A DNA stretch of 64,000 nucleotides, taken from assembly GCF_001908235.1 (NCBI RefSeq), contig NZ_LGHK01000081.1, forward strand, positions 1 to 64,000. The letters are read 5' to 3'. Position 1 is the stretch's first letter, and each line of letters starts with the position of its first letter. Position numbers and translations under genes: made by a program. Source of the stretch: Bradyrhizobium sp. NAS96.2. GTDB lineage: Bacteria; Pseudomonadota; Alphaproteobacteria; Rhizobiales; Xanthobacteraceae. Under the pieces are notes generated by a model, which was given only the letters and a program-made list of their open reading frames with translations, had not been told where the DNA came from and ran no database searches. Below are positions 43,592 through 53,105 of this stretch, piece after piece.

Positions 43592-44478
43592 CGGGTCAAA
43601 GTTCATCCGAGAGGGTGCCACAACGCTCCCTGATCGGGCTCTGCTACGTTAGATTGGCCGTCCGCGAGCCGCAACCGGCAGCGGCGTTCGCCACCGACAT
43701 TCTGGGCTTGCAGCCAGTACCCGACAAACAGGCTCTACTCTTCCGATCGGACGATCGCTATCACACGCTGTCGCTGATACCGGCAACGGACTCGTCCTCA
43801 ATCGGCATCGAGGTTTCCGACGAAGCGGTGCTCGAACGCGTCGAGCACGCGCTACGGAACGACGGCTTCACCGCACGTCGAGGAAGCCACGACGAGTGCA
43901 AGCAACGGTTCGTCCGAGATGCATTGATTGTGCAGGATGCCACCGGCAACGAGATCGACCTGGTGCTGCGGCCCGCGCAAAGTGGACGCCGCTACTTTCC
44001 GAGCCGCGACGCCGGCATCACCGGGCTGCAAGGCGTCGGGCTGCGCAGCGTCAGGCTGACGGACGATCGGCAATTCTGGACTTCGATCCTTGGTGCCCGG
44101 ATCAGCGACTGGGCCGGCGACGTCGCCTATCTCGGGATCGACCGGAAGCATCACCGCATTGCGCTCTATCCATCCGACCGGCCCGGCATCCTCTATGTCA
44201 GCTACGGCGTCGAGAGCCTGGATTCGATCATGCAGGGCCACTATTTCGTGCAGGAGCGCCAGATCAAGATCCTGCATGGCCCCGGACGTGAGCCAGCGTC
44301 CGGGCAAATCTTCCTGAGGTTCGAGGGGCCTGAAGGATACGTCTTTTCCTATACGCACGGCCTCAACGACATCGACCCCGATCATCACCCCCGGCAGTTC
44401 TCTGCCCATCCCTCCTCGCTCTGCGAGTGGGGCAGTCAGTGCCACGGCATTCCCGAACTGCAGCCGGCCGGCGACTGA
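43588..44478 (+). CDS. Extradiol-dioxygenase-like VOC protein lacking two metal ligands
   Basis: 296 residues, two VOC modules, co-linear with the next gene product. Compared with it and with BphC-type enzymes, the first metal His is Gly149 (GLQGVGLRS) and the metal Glu is Ser254 (YVFSYTHGL); only the central His (KHHRIAL) remains. So iron binding and ring cleavage are unlikely. It may be a structural partner or a regulator of the catalytic paralogue. Overlaps the TetR gene (ATGA), and the catalytic gene starts 27 bases downstream. Confidence 0.83.
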   Translation: MTGQSSSERVPQRSLIGLCYVRLAVREPQPAAAFATDILGLQPVPDKQALLFRSDDRYHTLSLIPATDSSSIGIEVSDEAVLERVEHALRNDGFTARRGSHDECKQRFVRDALIVQDATGNEIDLVLRPAQSGRRYFPSRDAGITGLQGVGLRSVRLTDDRQFWTSILGARISDWAGDVAYLGIDRKHHRIALYPSDRPGILYVSYGVESLDSIMQGHYFVQERQIKILHGPGREPASGQIFLRFEGPEGYVFSYTHGLNDIDPDHHPRQFSAHPSSLCEWGSQCHGIPELQPAGD

Positions 44479-44505
44479 CGAGTACCGAAGCAACGGAGGC
44501 GCCAC

Positions 44506-45354
44506 ATGATTGAATTGCGGGATCTCGCCTATGTGCGGCTCGGCGCCTCCAACCTCGAGGATGCGCAGAGCTTTGCCACCAGAAGTCTCGGCCTGCAGGT
44601 CGGCGAGCGGGCGAAGCAAACGCTCTATCTGCGTTCCGACGACCGGGCGCACACGCTCTGCTATTTCGAGGGTGATCCGCGGGACCAAACCGTCGCCTTC
44701 GAAGTCGACGATGCGGACAAGCTCGACGCCGCCGGCGCAACGCTCGATGCGCTCCGCCATGCCGTCCACGCCGGCACGCCGGATGAATGCGCGCTCCGCA
44801 AGGTCAAGGCCTTCATCGCGTTCAAGGATCCGACCGGCAACCAGATCGAGCTCGTCGTGCGGCCCGAGCGCAGCGGCAGGCGATATTTTGCCACCCGCGA
44901 TGCCGGGATCACCGGTTTCAGCCACGTCGGCCTGTTCACGACCGACCCCGTACGCGACGAGCTGTTCTGGACTAAGGTCTGCAACGCCCGCGTCAGCGAT
45001 CGCATCGGGGACATCGCGCTCATGCGGGTCAACGCGATCCATCACACCGTTGCGCTGGCCCCCGGCCGTGGGCCCGGCGTGCATCACATCAATCACCAGG
45101 TCGAGAGCAACGACGACGTGCTGCGCTCGTACTATCATTTGTCGGGCCAGCGCGTTCCAATCGTCTTCGGTCCGGGTCGTCACCCAACGTCCGGCGCGCG
45201 CTTTCTCTATTTTCAGGGTCCCGATGGCATGGTGTTCGAATATTCCGTCGGAGTAGACGAAATCGAGGATGAGGAAACCCATCGGCCGCGGCAGTTCGGC
45301 TTTGAGCCATCTAGCCTCTGCATGTGGGGCGCGAAATCAGCACGTCCGCGTTAG
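44506..45354 (+). CDS. Extradiol ring-cleavage dioxygenase (VOC family)
   Basis: 282 residues, two VOC modules. All three metal ligands are in place: H140 in GFSHVGLF, a His of the IHHTVAL pair at 179/180, and E245 in MVFEYSVG. Would cleave a catechol next to a hydroxyl using Fe(II) (or Mn) and O2, giving a 2-hydroxy-6-oxo acid for the 34698 hydrolase. Final gene of the operon, followed by 175 bases without a gene (a short GGCGTT/AACGCC hairpin at 45365 is the only feature). Confidence 0.9.
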   Translation: MIELRDLAYVRLGASNLEDAQSFATRSLGLQVGERAKQTLYLRSDDRAHTLCYFEGDPRDQTVAFEVDDADKLDAAGATLDALRHAVHAGTPDECALRKVKAFIAFKDPTGNQIELVVRPERSGRRYFATRDAGITGFSHVGLFTTDPVRDELFWTKVCNARVSDRIGDIALMRVNAIHHTVALAPGRGPGVHHINHQVESNDDVLRSYYHLSGQRVPIVFGPGRHPTSGARFLYFQGPDGMVFEYSVGVDEIEDEETHRPRQFGFEPSSLCMWGAKSARPR

Positions 45355-45529
45355 CTCGTCCGGCGGCGTTTGAACGCCCCCCGCTCACCTCTGAAGGCCC
45401 GCTCGAGTTGGCTGCAGCGAGATTTTCTCGGCTTTCCCGGTGCCGCCCTTTGTGCGCTATCCAACTACGGCTTCGCCCCGCCAGCAGCACCGACGATATC
45501 TCATTCGATCCTTCGCGCGCCGGACGGGC

Positions 45530-47221
45530 CTAAGCGCCGCTTCCAGCTGCTGTCGTGACGATTGGCAGTAGCTCGTTTACGGCGCGATCGGGAGTCTCGT
45601 CCTTCCAACGCACCGATCCGAACGGCCGCTCCAGCATCCGGCGCACCCGCACCGGCCCGGGCCCGATGTGGAAGTTGATCGCTCGCAGATACAGTGCGCG
45701 CTCGGGCATTGTGGCACGGTTGCGCTGGTGCAGAAAATCGATCCAGGTCGGGCAGTGATAGCGCTCCGTCCACAGTTCGGGATCGGCGACGTCGCGCGCG
45801 ATCGACCATCCATAGGCGCCGTTGCGCTGCCGGCTAAGCTGGACCTCCTGCATCACGCTATGGAAGGCACGCGCATTGTCCTGAGCGACACGATATTCGA
45901 TCTCCACGACGAGCGGTCCACTGCGACCGGTCAATTGCATTCTAACCTCGGGATCGGAAAGCAACTCGCTCGCAACTTCATTGCGTGCGCCGACCCGTGG
46001 CAGGCGCAGCCAAAGGCCGAGCAGCATCGAAAGCGCCATCATGCCGGCGGCAATCAACAATGCCATCTCGACGCCGAAACTATCGGTTAGACGACCCCAG
46101 CCCCAGCTTCCGATCGCAATCCCGCCGGAGATCGATGCCTGGAAAGCGGCGACCGAACGGCCGGCGACCCAGCGAGGCGCCGAAAGCTGGACGCCGACGT
46201 TGAACAGAGTGACCGCCAGCATCCACGCCGCACCGTAAACGACAAGCGCCGCCGCCGTCAGCAACGGACTGTTGCTCAGCGCTACCGTGGCAGCGGCACA
46301 GGCCATCAGGACCGCACATGCGCGCACGGCAGCCTCGCCGCTCATGCGGTTGCGTATCCTGGTCAAGTTCAACGCGCCGATTACGGCGCCAACGCCGAAA
46401 GCACCCAACATGATGCCGTAGATCTGCGCCGTGCCGTGGAGGAGATCGCGCGTCACCAGCGGCATCAACGCAGAAACCGAGCCGCCGATCATGCCCATGA
46501 CGACAGTGCGCATCAGCACGATCCTGATCGCAGGCGAATTCGTGATATAGCGCACGCCGGACACCATGGCGCGATTGAGCCGTTCGCGCGGCAACCGCGG
46601 CGGTTCGCTGACGCGATCCCAGAAGAACAGCACGACAAGGAGTGGAAGATAGAACAAGGCGTTGGTGGCAAAGGCCGCGACCGAGCCAGCAGCGGCAACC
46701 ACGATACCGCCGATTGCCGGTCCGAAGCTCCGCGCTATGTTGAAACTGATCCCGTTGAGCGCGACAGCAGAAGCCAGTGTCTCCCCCGGCACCTGCTCGC
46801 TGACTGACGATTGCCAGGCCGGGCCGAACAGCGCCATGCCTGTGCCGATGACAAAGCAAAGTGCCAACAGGGAATTGGGTGTTATCAGGTTGAACCAAGT
46901 CAGCAGCGTCAGCCCGGTGGCGCCGGATAGCGAGATCGCTAGCGCCACCATGCCCACAACTCGCCGATCGTGCATGTCGGCAATCGCACCGGCCGCCAAC
47001 GCGATCAGCATCACCGGCAACAATATCGCTGTCTGCACCAGCGCGACCTTGTCGGCCGACGAAGTCATCTGCGTCATCGCCCAGGAGGCACCGACGCCCC
47101 CGATCAGGAGCCCCAGATTGGACAGCAGACCTGCAGACCAGATGCGCCGGAATACGGGATATCTAAGCGGCGCAGCGATGCCGTCGCCGGCAGGGCTTGA
47201 GTGCTTCGGCGGCTCCGTCAT
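45530..47221 (-). CDS. MFS_3-type transporter with C-terminal soluble domain
   Basis: 563 residues. The first ~410 hold twelve membrane segments of MFS_3 type (RRIWSAGLLSNLGLLIGGVGASWAMTQ; IGALNLTRIRNRMS). The last ~140 are a soluble alpha-beta domain (GPLVVEIEYRVAQDNARAFHSVMQEVQL ... CPTWIDFLHQRNRAT) usual in this subfamily. ATG 47221 follows the phaC stop by 38 bases, so the two genes are likely co-transcribed. Substrate unknown; possibly efflux of a toxic catabolic compound. Confidence 0.85.
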   Translation of the reverse strand: MTEPPKHSSPAGDGIAAPLRYPVFRRIWSAGLLSNLGLLIGGVGASWAMTQMTSSADKVALVQTAILLPVMLIALAAGAIADMHDRRVVGMVALAISLSGATGLTLLTWFNLITPNSLLALCFVIGTGMALFGPAWQSSVSEQVPGETLASAVALNGISFNIARSFGPAIGGIVVAAAGSVAAFATNALFYLPLLVVLFFWDRVSEPPRLPRERLNRAMVSGVRYITNSPAIRIVLMRTVVMGMIGGSVSALMPLVTRDLLHGTAQIYGIMLGAFGVGAVIGALNLTRIRNRMSGEAAVRACAVLMACAAATVALSNSPLLTAAALVVYGAAWMLAVTLFNVGVQLSAPRWVAGRSVAAFQASISGGIAIGSWGWGRLTDSFGVEMALLIAAGMMALSMLLGLWLRLPRVGARNEVASELLSDPEVRMQLTGRSGPLVVEIEYRVAQDNARAFHSVMQEVQLSRQRNGAYGWSIARDVADPELWTERYHCPTWIDFLHQRNRATMPERALYLRAINFHIGPGPVRVRRMLERPFGSVRWKDETPDRAVNELLPIVTTAAGSGA

Positions 47222-47259
47222 CGTGCTCTCCCACCCCTCAATCGAATGCCACCGGGCTG

Positions 47260-48999
47260 TCAGTTCGACTTCAACCTGACGTATCTGCCGGGCGCCGGCT
47301 CGATCACCCCGTACTTCTCGTTGCCGGCACGCTCCGGAGCCGGAATCGTTCCGCTTGAATGCCGCTTCATCCAGGCATCCCAATCCGGCCACCAGCTTCC
47401 AGGCACCTCCTTGGCCCGGTCGAGCCAGTCCTTGGCTTCGCAATTGAGGTCGTCGTTCAGCCAATGACTGCGCTTGTTGCGTGCAGGAGGATTGATCACG
47501 CCGGCAACATGACCGCTTGCGGCAAGCACAAAGCGGGGATGCGTGCCCATGAGATCCTTGGAGCGGAACGCACTCTGCCAAGGCACGATATGATCTTCGC
47601 GCGAAGCAAGTACATAGAGCGGCGTCTTGACCCTCGACAGATCGATCGACAACCCGCACTGCGTGGTCTTGCCCGGCTGCTTGAGGTTGTTTTCGAGGTA
47701 CGTGTTGCGGGTGTACCAGCAATACATTGGACCTGGCAGGCTGACGCTATCCGAATCCCAATACAGCAGGTCGAATGCGTCAGGTGTTGCCCCCTTCAGA
47801 TAGCTGTCCACGACGTAGCGCCATATCAGGTCGTTGGCGCGCAGCGTTCCGAAGGTGAACGCAAGCTCCTTGCCCGGCAGGATGCCGCCGCCGCCGATGG
47901 TCGCCTCGCGCAGCGCAACCGAGCCTTCATCGATCAGGAGGCCGATGTCGCCGGTATCGGCAAAGTCGAGCATCGTTGTCAGCAGCGTGAGGCTCGTGAG
48001 CTTGTTCTCACCGCGCGCCGCCAGCACCGCTGCCGCGCAGCTCATGATCGTGCCACCGACACAGAAACCGAGCGCATCGACCTGCTCCACCTTCGCGATA
48101 TCGCACACCACGTCGATGGCTTGCAGCGGGCCCTTCGTGAGGTAGTCGTCCCATGTGAACTGGCCGATTTCAGGTACGGCGCTGCGCCACGAGATGAGGA
48201 AGACCTGACGACCCTGCGCAACGGCATATTCGACGAACGAATTGCCCTTGCCGAGGTCGAGAAGATAGTACTTGTTGATACAGGGAGGCACGATCAGCAG
48301 CGGTGTCCGCTCGACCTCGGAGGTTTGCGGCGCGTACTGAATGAGCTGGATCAGTTCATTCTCGAAAATGACGGAGCCGGGCGTGACCGCAAGATTGCCG
48401 CCGACCTCAAAGGCGGATTCATCGACGCGCGTAATTCGGCCTTTCCTGATGTCCTCAATGAGGTTCGCCATTCCGTTCGCAAGGCTCGCCGAACGCGTCT
48501 CGATGGCGGTCCGGATCACCTCGGGATTCGTCGCTGGAAAGTTTGACGGGCTCATCGCATCGATGAATTGCCGAGCGTAGAAACGCAGTTGCAACTTCGT
48601 CTTGTTGTCGACCTGCGCACTATCGACCAAATCGTGCATCTGCCGTGCCGTCAGCAGGTAATATTGCTTGAGGAGATCATAGTACGGAGCCTCCTGCCAC
48701 GCCTCGTCCTTGAACCGCTTGTCGCCGCGCTCCGGCTGGACTTCGGCCTTGGTTCCGAGAGAAAATGCCCTGATCGTCGCAGCATTCCAAAAGCGCCAGA
48801 CCTGCGTGAGGTAATCTCGCTGCATGTCGAGCGCTAACGCAAACGGCGAAAACATCTGCCCCGCCGAAGCCGGCTTCTTTCCACGCACACCTACCGTCAT
48901 CGCCAAGGCTTCATCGAACTGCTTCATCGATTGTTGTCCGGCTTGCATCAGGCGCTCAAGATATTCAGATGGATCCCCTTGGGTTGTGAAGCTGTTCAT
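47260..48999 (-). CDS. phaC: Class I poly(3-hydroxyalkanoate) synthase
   Basis: 579 residues, the length of class I PhaC. Lipase-like box G-x-C-x-G is GFCVGG with nucleophile Cys313; the catalytic Asp lies in ASREDHIVPW and His in ASGHVAGVINPP. ATG 48999 has GAGGAG 6 bases upstream, which rejects the longer frame into the intergenic region. Polymerises 3-hydroxyacyl-CoA to storage polymer, which fits a strain converting aromatic carbon to acyl-CoA. Usual phaZ/phaR partners are not here. Confidence 0.93.
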   Translation of the reverse strand: MNSFTTQGDPSEYLERLMQAGQQSMKQFDEALAMTVGVRGKKPASAGQMFSPFALALDMQRDYLTQVWRFWNAATIRAFSLGTKAEVQPERGDKRFKDEAWQEAPYYDLLKQYYLLTARQMHDLVDSAQVDNKTKLQLRFYARQFIDAMSPSNFPATNPEVIRTAIETRSASLANGMANLIEDIRKGRITRVDESAFEVGGNLAVTPGSVIFENELIQLIQYAPQTSEVERTPLLIVPPCINKYYLLDLGKGNSFVEYAVAQGRQVFLISWRSAVPEIGQFTWDDYLTKGPLQAIDVVCDIAKVEQVDALGFCVGGTIMSCAAAVLAARGENKLTSLTLLTTMLDFADTGDIGLLIDEGSVALREATIGGGGILPGKELAFTFGTLRANDLIWRYVVDSYLKGATPDAFDLLYWDSDSVSLPGPMYCWYTRNTYLENNLKQPGKTTQCGLSIDLSRVKTPLYVLASREDHIVPWQSAFRSKDLMGTHPRFVLAASGHVAGVINPPARNKRSHWLNDDLNCEAKDWLDRAKEVPGSWWPDWDAWMKRHSSGTIPAPERAGNEKYGVIEPAPGRYVRLKSN

Positions 49000-49515
49000 G
49001 TGCGTCTCCTCTGCAGGCGCCTCGCAGTCATGTTTGCATATTTTGTTCAGAGCGGCGCTTCCGACAACATAATTGTTGCCGATCGTGGCCGCGCCGTGCA
49101 GCTGATCGTTGCTGCATCGCGGTAAGTGAGCGCTCGTCAACAGGCTCACGCACACCGCTTATTTCGCGAGTGCCGGATTGCGTCAGCGATGTCCGAAATT
49201 AACCTGAACGTAGAAGAACCTTTTGCGACGCCGCACCCGCCGAATATGGTCGAGCTTGCGACAAGGACGGGAGCTTCACGCTCCCGTCGTTTCGTGCGCG
49301 GCGTGTTGGTGGGGTCCGTGAGGCCCGAAAGAGTTCGAGTGAGCGATAACCCATTTGCTGGAAGCGCTAATGGGAGCGACCAGTTGCGAGCGAGCGCTCA
49401 TGATCTCAATCGGCACTACGTCCGCAATCCAGAGGCAGATCCGATGATGACCGCCATGGATGCGAACGTCCATCGGGCAACAAAGCAGGCGCCGAAAAGC
49501 CGCTGCGTCCAAATC
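49000..49515. other. Gene-free spacer upstream of phaC with a hairpin
   Basis: About 500 bases with no convincing gene. The only structure is a perfect 9-base stem, GACGGGAGC (49266-49274) and GCTCCCGTC (49280-49288), loop 5 bases, followed by GTTTC on the plus strand, terminator-like. The first 150 bases upstream of the phaC ATG should contain its promoter; no clear -35/-10 pair recognised. Confidence 0.5.
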
Positions 49516-49878
49516 AAGCGTCGCGGCGGCAATCGCCCAAGCTTACGGATGCAGCGCCGAGGTCAACTACGACCGCATGTATCCGCCGCTGGCAACCATG
49601 GCGAACAGACCGATATCGCCGCAGCGGCCGCGACAGCATTGGTGGGTCGGGACAACGTTGACACCAACGCACCGATTGTCACCGGATCGGAGGATTTCGC
49701 CTTCATGCTGGAAGCTCGCCCCGGATCGTTCATTTTCATCGGTAATGGCGTCGCGCCCGATGGTTCGTTCAACAACGTCCACACGCCGCTCTACGACTTC
49801 AACGACGAGATACTACCCCTCGGTTCGGCTTATTGGGTCAGCCTTGTCCATCAGGAACTTTCCGGACACGCATCCTGA
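49516..49878 (+). pseudogene. M20 amidohydrolase remnant (C-terminal piece)
   Basis: Two frames together read AAIAQAYGCSAEVNYDRMYPPL then, after a one-base loss near 49594, NHGEQTDIAAAAATALVG ... IVTGSEDFAFMLEARPGSF ... NNVHTPLYDFNDEILPLG. This is the C-terminal catalytic part of an M20D hippurate-hydrolase-like enzyme, including the late metal-site His in VHTPLYDF. The N-terminal two thirds are absent and the frame is broken, so it is non-functional. Confidence 0.8.
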
Positions 49879-50375
49879 CACCTCCGAAACCGGCTCGAGA
49901 ATGCGCTGACCTGATTGCTGTGAAACATAAGGGTTTTGCCAGCTTCGTGCTCGCAGGTTGTTTCCGAATTGGAGTGTTCGTGCTTTGCCTGGTCGCGCCT
50001 TGCCGATAACGGCGCAAGGCACACAGGCTGGTGTGACGGTCCTTTGACGGCAGTTGGTCCCGCGTCATCCCGGTCACGAGTCGGAAGCGCCCCGCGACCA
50101 GCGAGTTTGGCCTTCAGCAGTGGTACTCCTGCGGGACGACCATTCCACTCGGTTGATGGTGCTCAAATCGGCTGTAGCCAAACCAAGAACCGCATCGACG
50201 GACTGGGAATACAATTCAGTTGCCCAAATTCATCTCGGGTGTCAGGTTCCGTGTAATGTCCAACCTGTCCGGATGCCCTACACCGTTGCCTGATTGACGT
50301 GGCCTAAACGTCCCGCATTGTTTCAACTTCGACTCATCTTATGAGCCCTACCCCACGGCGCAAGGAAGCCAGCGT
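49879..50375. other. Gene-free spacer upstream of isocitrate dehydrogenase
   Basis: About 500 bases. One open frame of 106 codons (49936-50256) has no recognisable family, no ribosome site and Ser/Gly-rich random-like composition, so it is not called. The distal part must contain the icd promoter; no operator recognised. Confidence 0.45.
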
Positions 50376-52616
50376 ATGAGCACGACGAAGCCGACAATTA
50401 TTTATACGCTGACCGACGAGGCTCCGGCATTGGCGACGGCCGCGTTCCTGCCCATTGTGCGCACATTTGTTGCGCCAGCCGGTATCAACGTCCTCACCAG
50501 CGACATTTCGGTCGCGGCTCGCATTCTCGGCGAGTTTCCGGAATTCCTGACCGCAGAGCAGCGTGTGCCGGACAACCTCGCGGAATTGGGCCGGCTAACG
50601 CTGCTGCCGGGAACCAATATCATCAAGCTGCCCAACATCAGCGCCTCGGTGGCGCAGCTGATTGCGGCTATCAGGGAGCTGCAAGGTAGGGGCTACACGA
50701 TACCGGACTACCCCGAGAACCCCAAGTCAGACGAAGAGAAAGCAATCCGGGCGCGCTACGCCAAATGCACTGGCAGCGCGGTGAATCCCGTCCTCCGCGA
50801 AGGCAACTCCGACCGACGCGCCCCGCAAGCAGTGAAAAACTACGCGCGTAAGAACCCGCATAGCATGGCCGAATGGAGTCAGGCGTCGCGCTCGCACGTC
50901 TCGCACATGCACCACGGCGACTTCTACCATGGCGAGAAGTCCATCACGCTGGACAGGGCGCGTGACGTGAAGATGGAGTTGATGACCGCGGGCGGCAAGA
51001 CCATCGTTCTCAAGCCCAAGGTTTCGCTTCAGGACCGCGAGGTCATCGACTCGATGTTCATGAGCAAGAAGGCGCTGTTGGAGTTCTATGAGCAGCAGAT
51101 TGAGGACGCGTACAAGACCGGAGTGATGTTCTCTCTGCATGTGAAGGCTACCATGATGAAGGTGTCGCATCCCATCGTGTTCGGGCACTGCGTAAGGATC
51201 TTCTATCGTGACGCCTTTGCCAAGCACGGTGAGTTGTTTGACGAATTGGGTGTCAACGTCAACAATGGGATGGTCGATCTGTACAACAAGATCGCCAACC
51301 TACCGCAGAGCAAGCAGGACGAGATCAACCGGGACCTGCACGCCTGCCACGAACACCGACCCGAACTGGCGATGGTGGACTCGGCCAAGGGCATCACCAA
51401 CTTCCACTCGCCCAACGATGTGATCGTGGACGCCTCCATGCCCGCCATGATCCGCAACGGCGGCAAGATGTGGGGCGCCGATGGCCGTCTGAAGGACGTC
51501 AAGGCCGTGATGCCGGAAAGCACCTTCGCCAGAATCTACCAGGAGATGATCAACTTCTGCAAATGGCACGGCGCCTTCGATCCCAAGACCATGGGCACCG
51601 TGCCCAATGTCGGCCTGATGGCGCAGCAGGCCGAGGAATACGGGTCGCACGACAAGACCTTCGAGATCCCCGAGGATGGCGTGGCCAACATCACCGACCT
51701 CGCCACCGGCGAGGTGCTATTGAGCCAGAATGTCGAGCGGGGCGACATCTGGCGCATGTGCCAAGTCAAGGACGCGGCAATCCGGGACTGGGTCAAGTTG
51801 GCCGTCACCCGAGCCCGCCACTCCGGGATGCCGGTCCTGTTCTGGCTGGACCCGTATCGCCCTCACGAGGCTCAGCTCATCACCAAGGTCAAGATGTACC
51901 TGCGCGAGCACGACACCACTGGCCTCGATATCCAGATCATGAGCCAGGTGCGCGCCATGCGCTATACGCTGGAGCGCGTGATCCGCGGCCTCGACACGAT
52001 CAGCGCAACCGGCAACATTCTGCGCGACTACTTGACCGACCTCTTCCCCATCATGGAGCTGGGCACCTCGGCCAAGATGCTGTCCATCGTGCCGCTTATG
52101 GCTGGCGGCGGCATGTACGAAACCGGTGCCGGTGGCTCGGCTCCCAAGCATGTGCAGCAACTCGTCGAAGAGAATCACCTTCGCTGGGATTCGCTGGGTG
52201 AATTTCTCGCCCTCGCCGTCTCGCTGGAAGATCTCGGCCTGAAGACCGGAAACCAAGGAGCCGGACTGCTGGCCAGGACATTGGACGCAGCCACAGGCAA
52301 GCTGCTGGACAACAGGAAGTCGCCTTCGCCGCGTACCGGCGAGTTGGACAATAGAGGCAGCCAGTTCTACCTGGCGAAGTACTGGGCGCAGGAGCTCGCA
52401 GCGCAGACTGAGGACATCGCCCTGCAGGGGCACTTCAAGGTGCTGGCCGAGACGCTTACGCAAAACGAGGAGAAGATCGTTGCCGAGCTCGTGGCGGTGC
52501 AGGGCAAACCCGCGGACATCGGCGGATACTATCTCCCTGATCCGGCAAAATGTGCCGCCGTGATGCGTCCGAGCGCGACGTTTAACGCGGCGCTGGCAGA
52601 GGTAGCGGACTCATAA
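50376..52616 (+). CDS. icd: Monomeric NADP-dependent isocitrate dehydrogenase
   Basis: 746 residues, the length of the monomeric IDH-II type, unrelated in length to the ~400-residue homodimeric enzyme. Typical features: IIYTLTDEAPALATAAFLPIVRTF at the start, NPVLREGNSDRRAP and KNYARKNPHSM (substrate-binding Ser/Asn/Arg region), HGDFYHGEKSI, and the NADP-site region near LPxx/HATM. Converts isocitrate to 2-oxoglutarate in the TCA cycle. No neighbours in an operon. Rhizobia normally have a homodimeric icd elsewhere, so this is likely a second isozyme. Confidence 0.94.
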   Translation: MSTTKPTIIYTLTDEAPALATAAFLPIVRTFVAPAGINVLTSDISVAARILGEFPEFLTAEQRVPDNLAELGRLTLLPGTNIIKLPNISASVAQLIAAIRELQGRGYTIPDYPENPKSDEEKAIRARYAKCTGSAVNPVLREGNSDRRAPQAVKNYARKNPHSMAEWSQASRSHVSHMHHGDFYHGEKSITLDRARDVKMELMTAGGKTIVLKPKVSLQDREVIDSMFMSKKALLEFYEQQIEDAYKTGVMFSLHVKATMMKVSHPIVFGHCVRIFYRDAFAKHGELFDELGVNVNNGMVDLYNKIANLPQSKQDEINRDLHACHEHRPELAMVDSAKGITNFHSPNDVIVDASMPAMIRNGGKMWGADGRLKDVKAVMPESTFARIYQEMINFCKWHGAFDPKTMGTVPNVGLMAQQAEEYGSHDKTFEIPEDGVANITDLATGEVLLSQNVERGDIWRMCQVKDAAIRDWVKLAVTRARHSGMPVLFWLDPYRPHEAQLITKVKMYLREHDTTGLDIQIMSQVRAMRYTLERVIRGLDTISATGNILRDYLTDLFPIMELGTSAKMLSIVPLMAGGGMYETGAGGSAPKHVQQLVEENHLRWDSLGEFLALAVSLEDLGLKTGNQGAGLLARTLDAATGKLLDNRKSPSPRTGELDNRGSQFYLAKYWAQELAAQTEDIALQGHFKVLAETLTQNEEKIVAELVAVQGKPADIGGYYLPDPAKCAAVMRPSATFNAALAEVADS

Positions 52617-53105
52617 GGTTACTGAACGGACGCCGATCGCGAGCCAGGACCAGCGGCGCGAGTTGCGCAACGCTCCCAGACGAAGCGGCCGCTCACGCTT
52701 GCTTTCGGTCGATTTTTCTTGGCCTCCCGGTGCACACGCTGCGCACACGCCGTCTTCTACCCCACTGAAGGACCTGAACTCCCGCTCCACTCCATCACAG
52801 CCGCAACGGAAAATCTCCAACGCAAGTCATTCATTTCGTTGATATATTTTATCCCCGACCGCCCTCTATGTGGTTGGACAGATTGAGGAATTTGGCTGGC
52901 CCCGGCTTCCACAGATTGCTTCTTCTCGGATGATATATGCACCGATTGGAAGCAAAATCGCGCCGTCGGACTCTCAGTGCACACGAGGATGCGTATGCAC
53001 ATGCCACCCGAACAGCGCACATCAGTCGGAGGGACAGTGCAGCGCTATCCGCGATGAGCCGTTTTGTGTAAGCTCACGAAATCCCGATTTTTTGGGAGAA
53101 CGGCG
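52617..53105. other. Gene-free spacer after isocitrate dehydrogenase
   Basis: 489 bases with no supported gene. The last ~50 bases before the short peptide gene are T-rich (ATCCCGATTTTTTGGGAGAA) and contain its ribosome site. Nothing else recognisable. Confidence 0.5.

Noticed and set aside
43852..45282. 476-codon frame opposite the two VOC genes
   Set aside because: Antisense shadow of paired paralogues; no motif.
49936..50256. 106-codon frame before isocitrate dehydrogenase
   Set aside because: No ribosome site, no family, composition not protein-like.
45405..52750. Weak similarity between 45405-45470 and 52695-52750 (GATTTTCTCGGC...CCCGGTGC)
   Set aside because: Only a short imperfect match; too weak to call a repeat.
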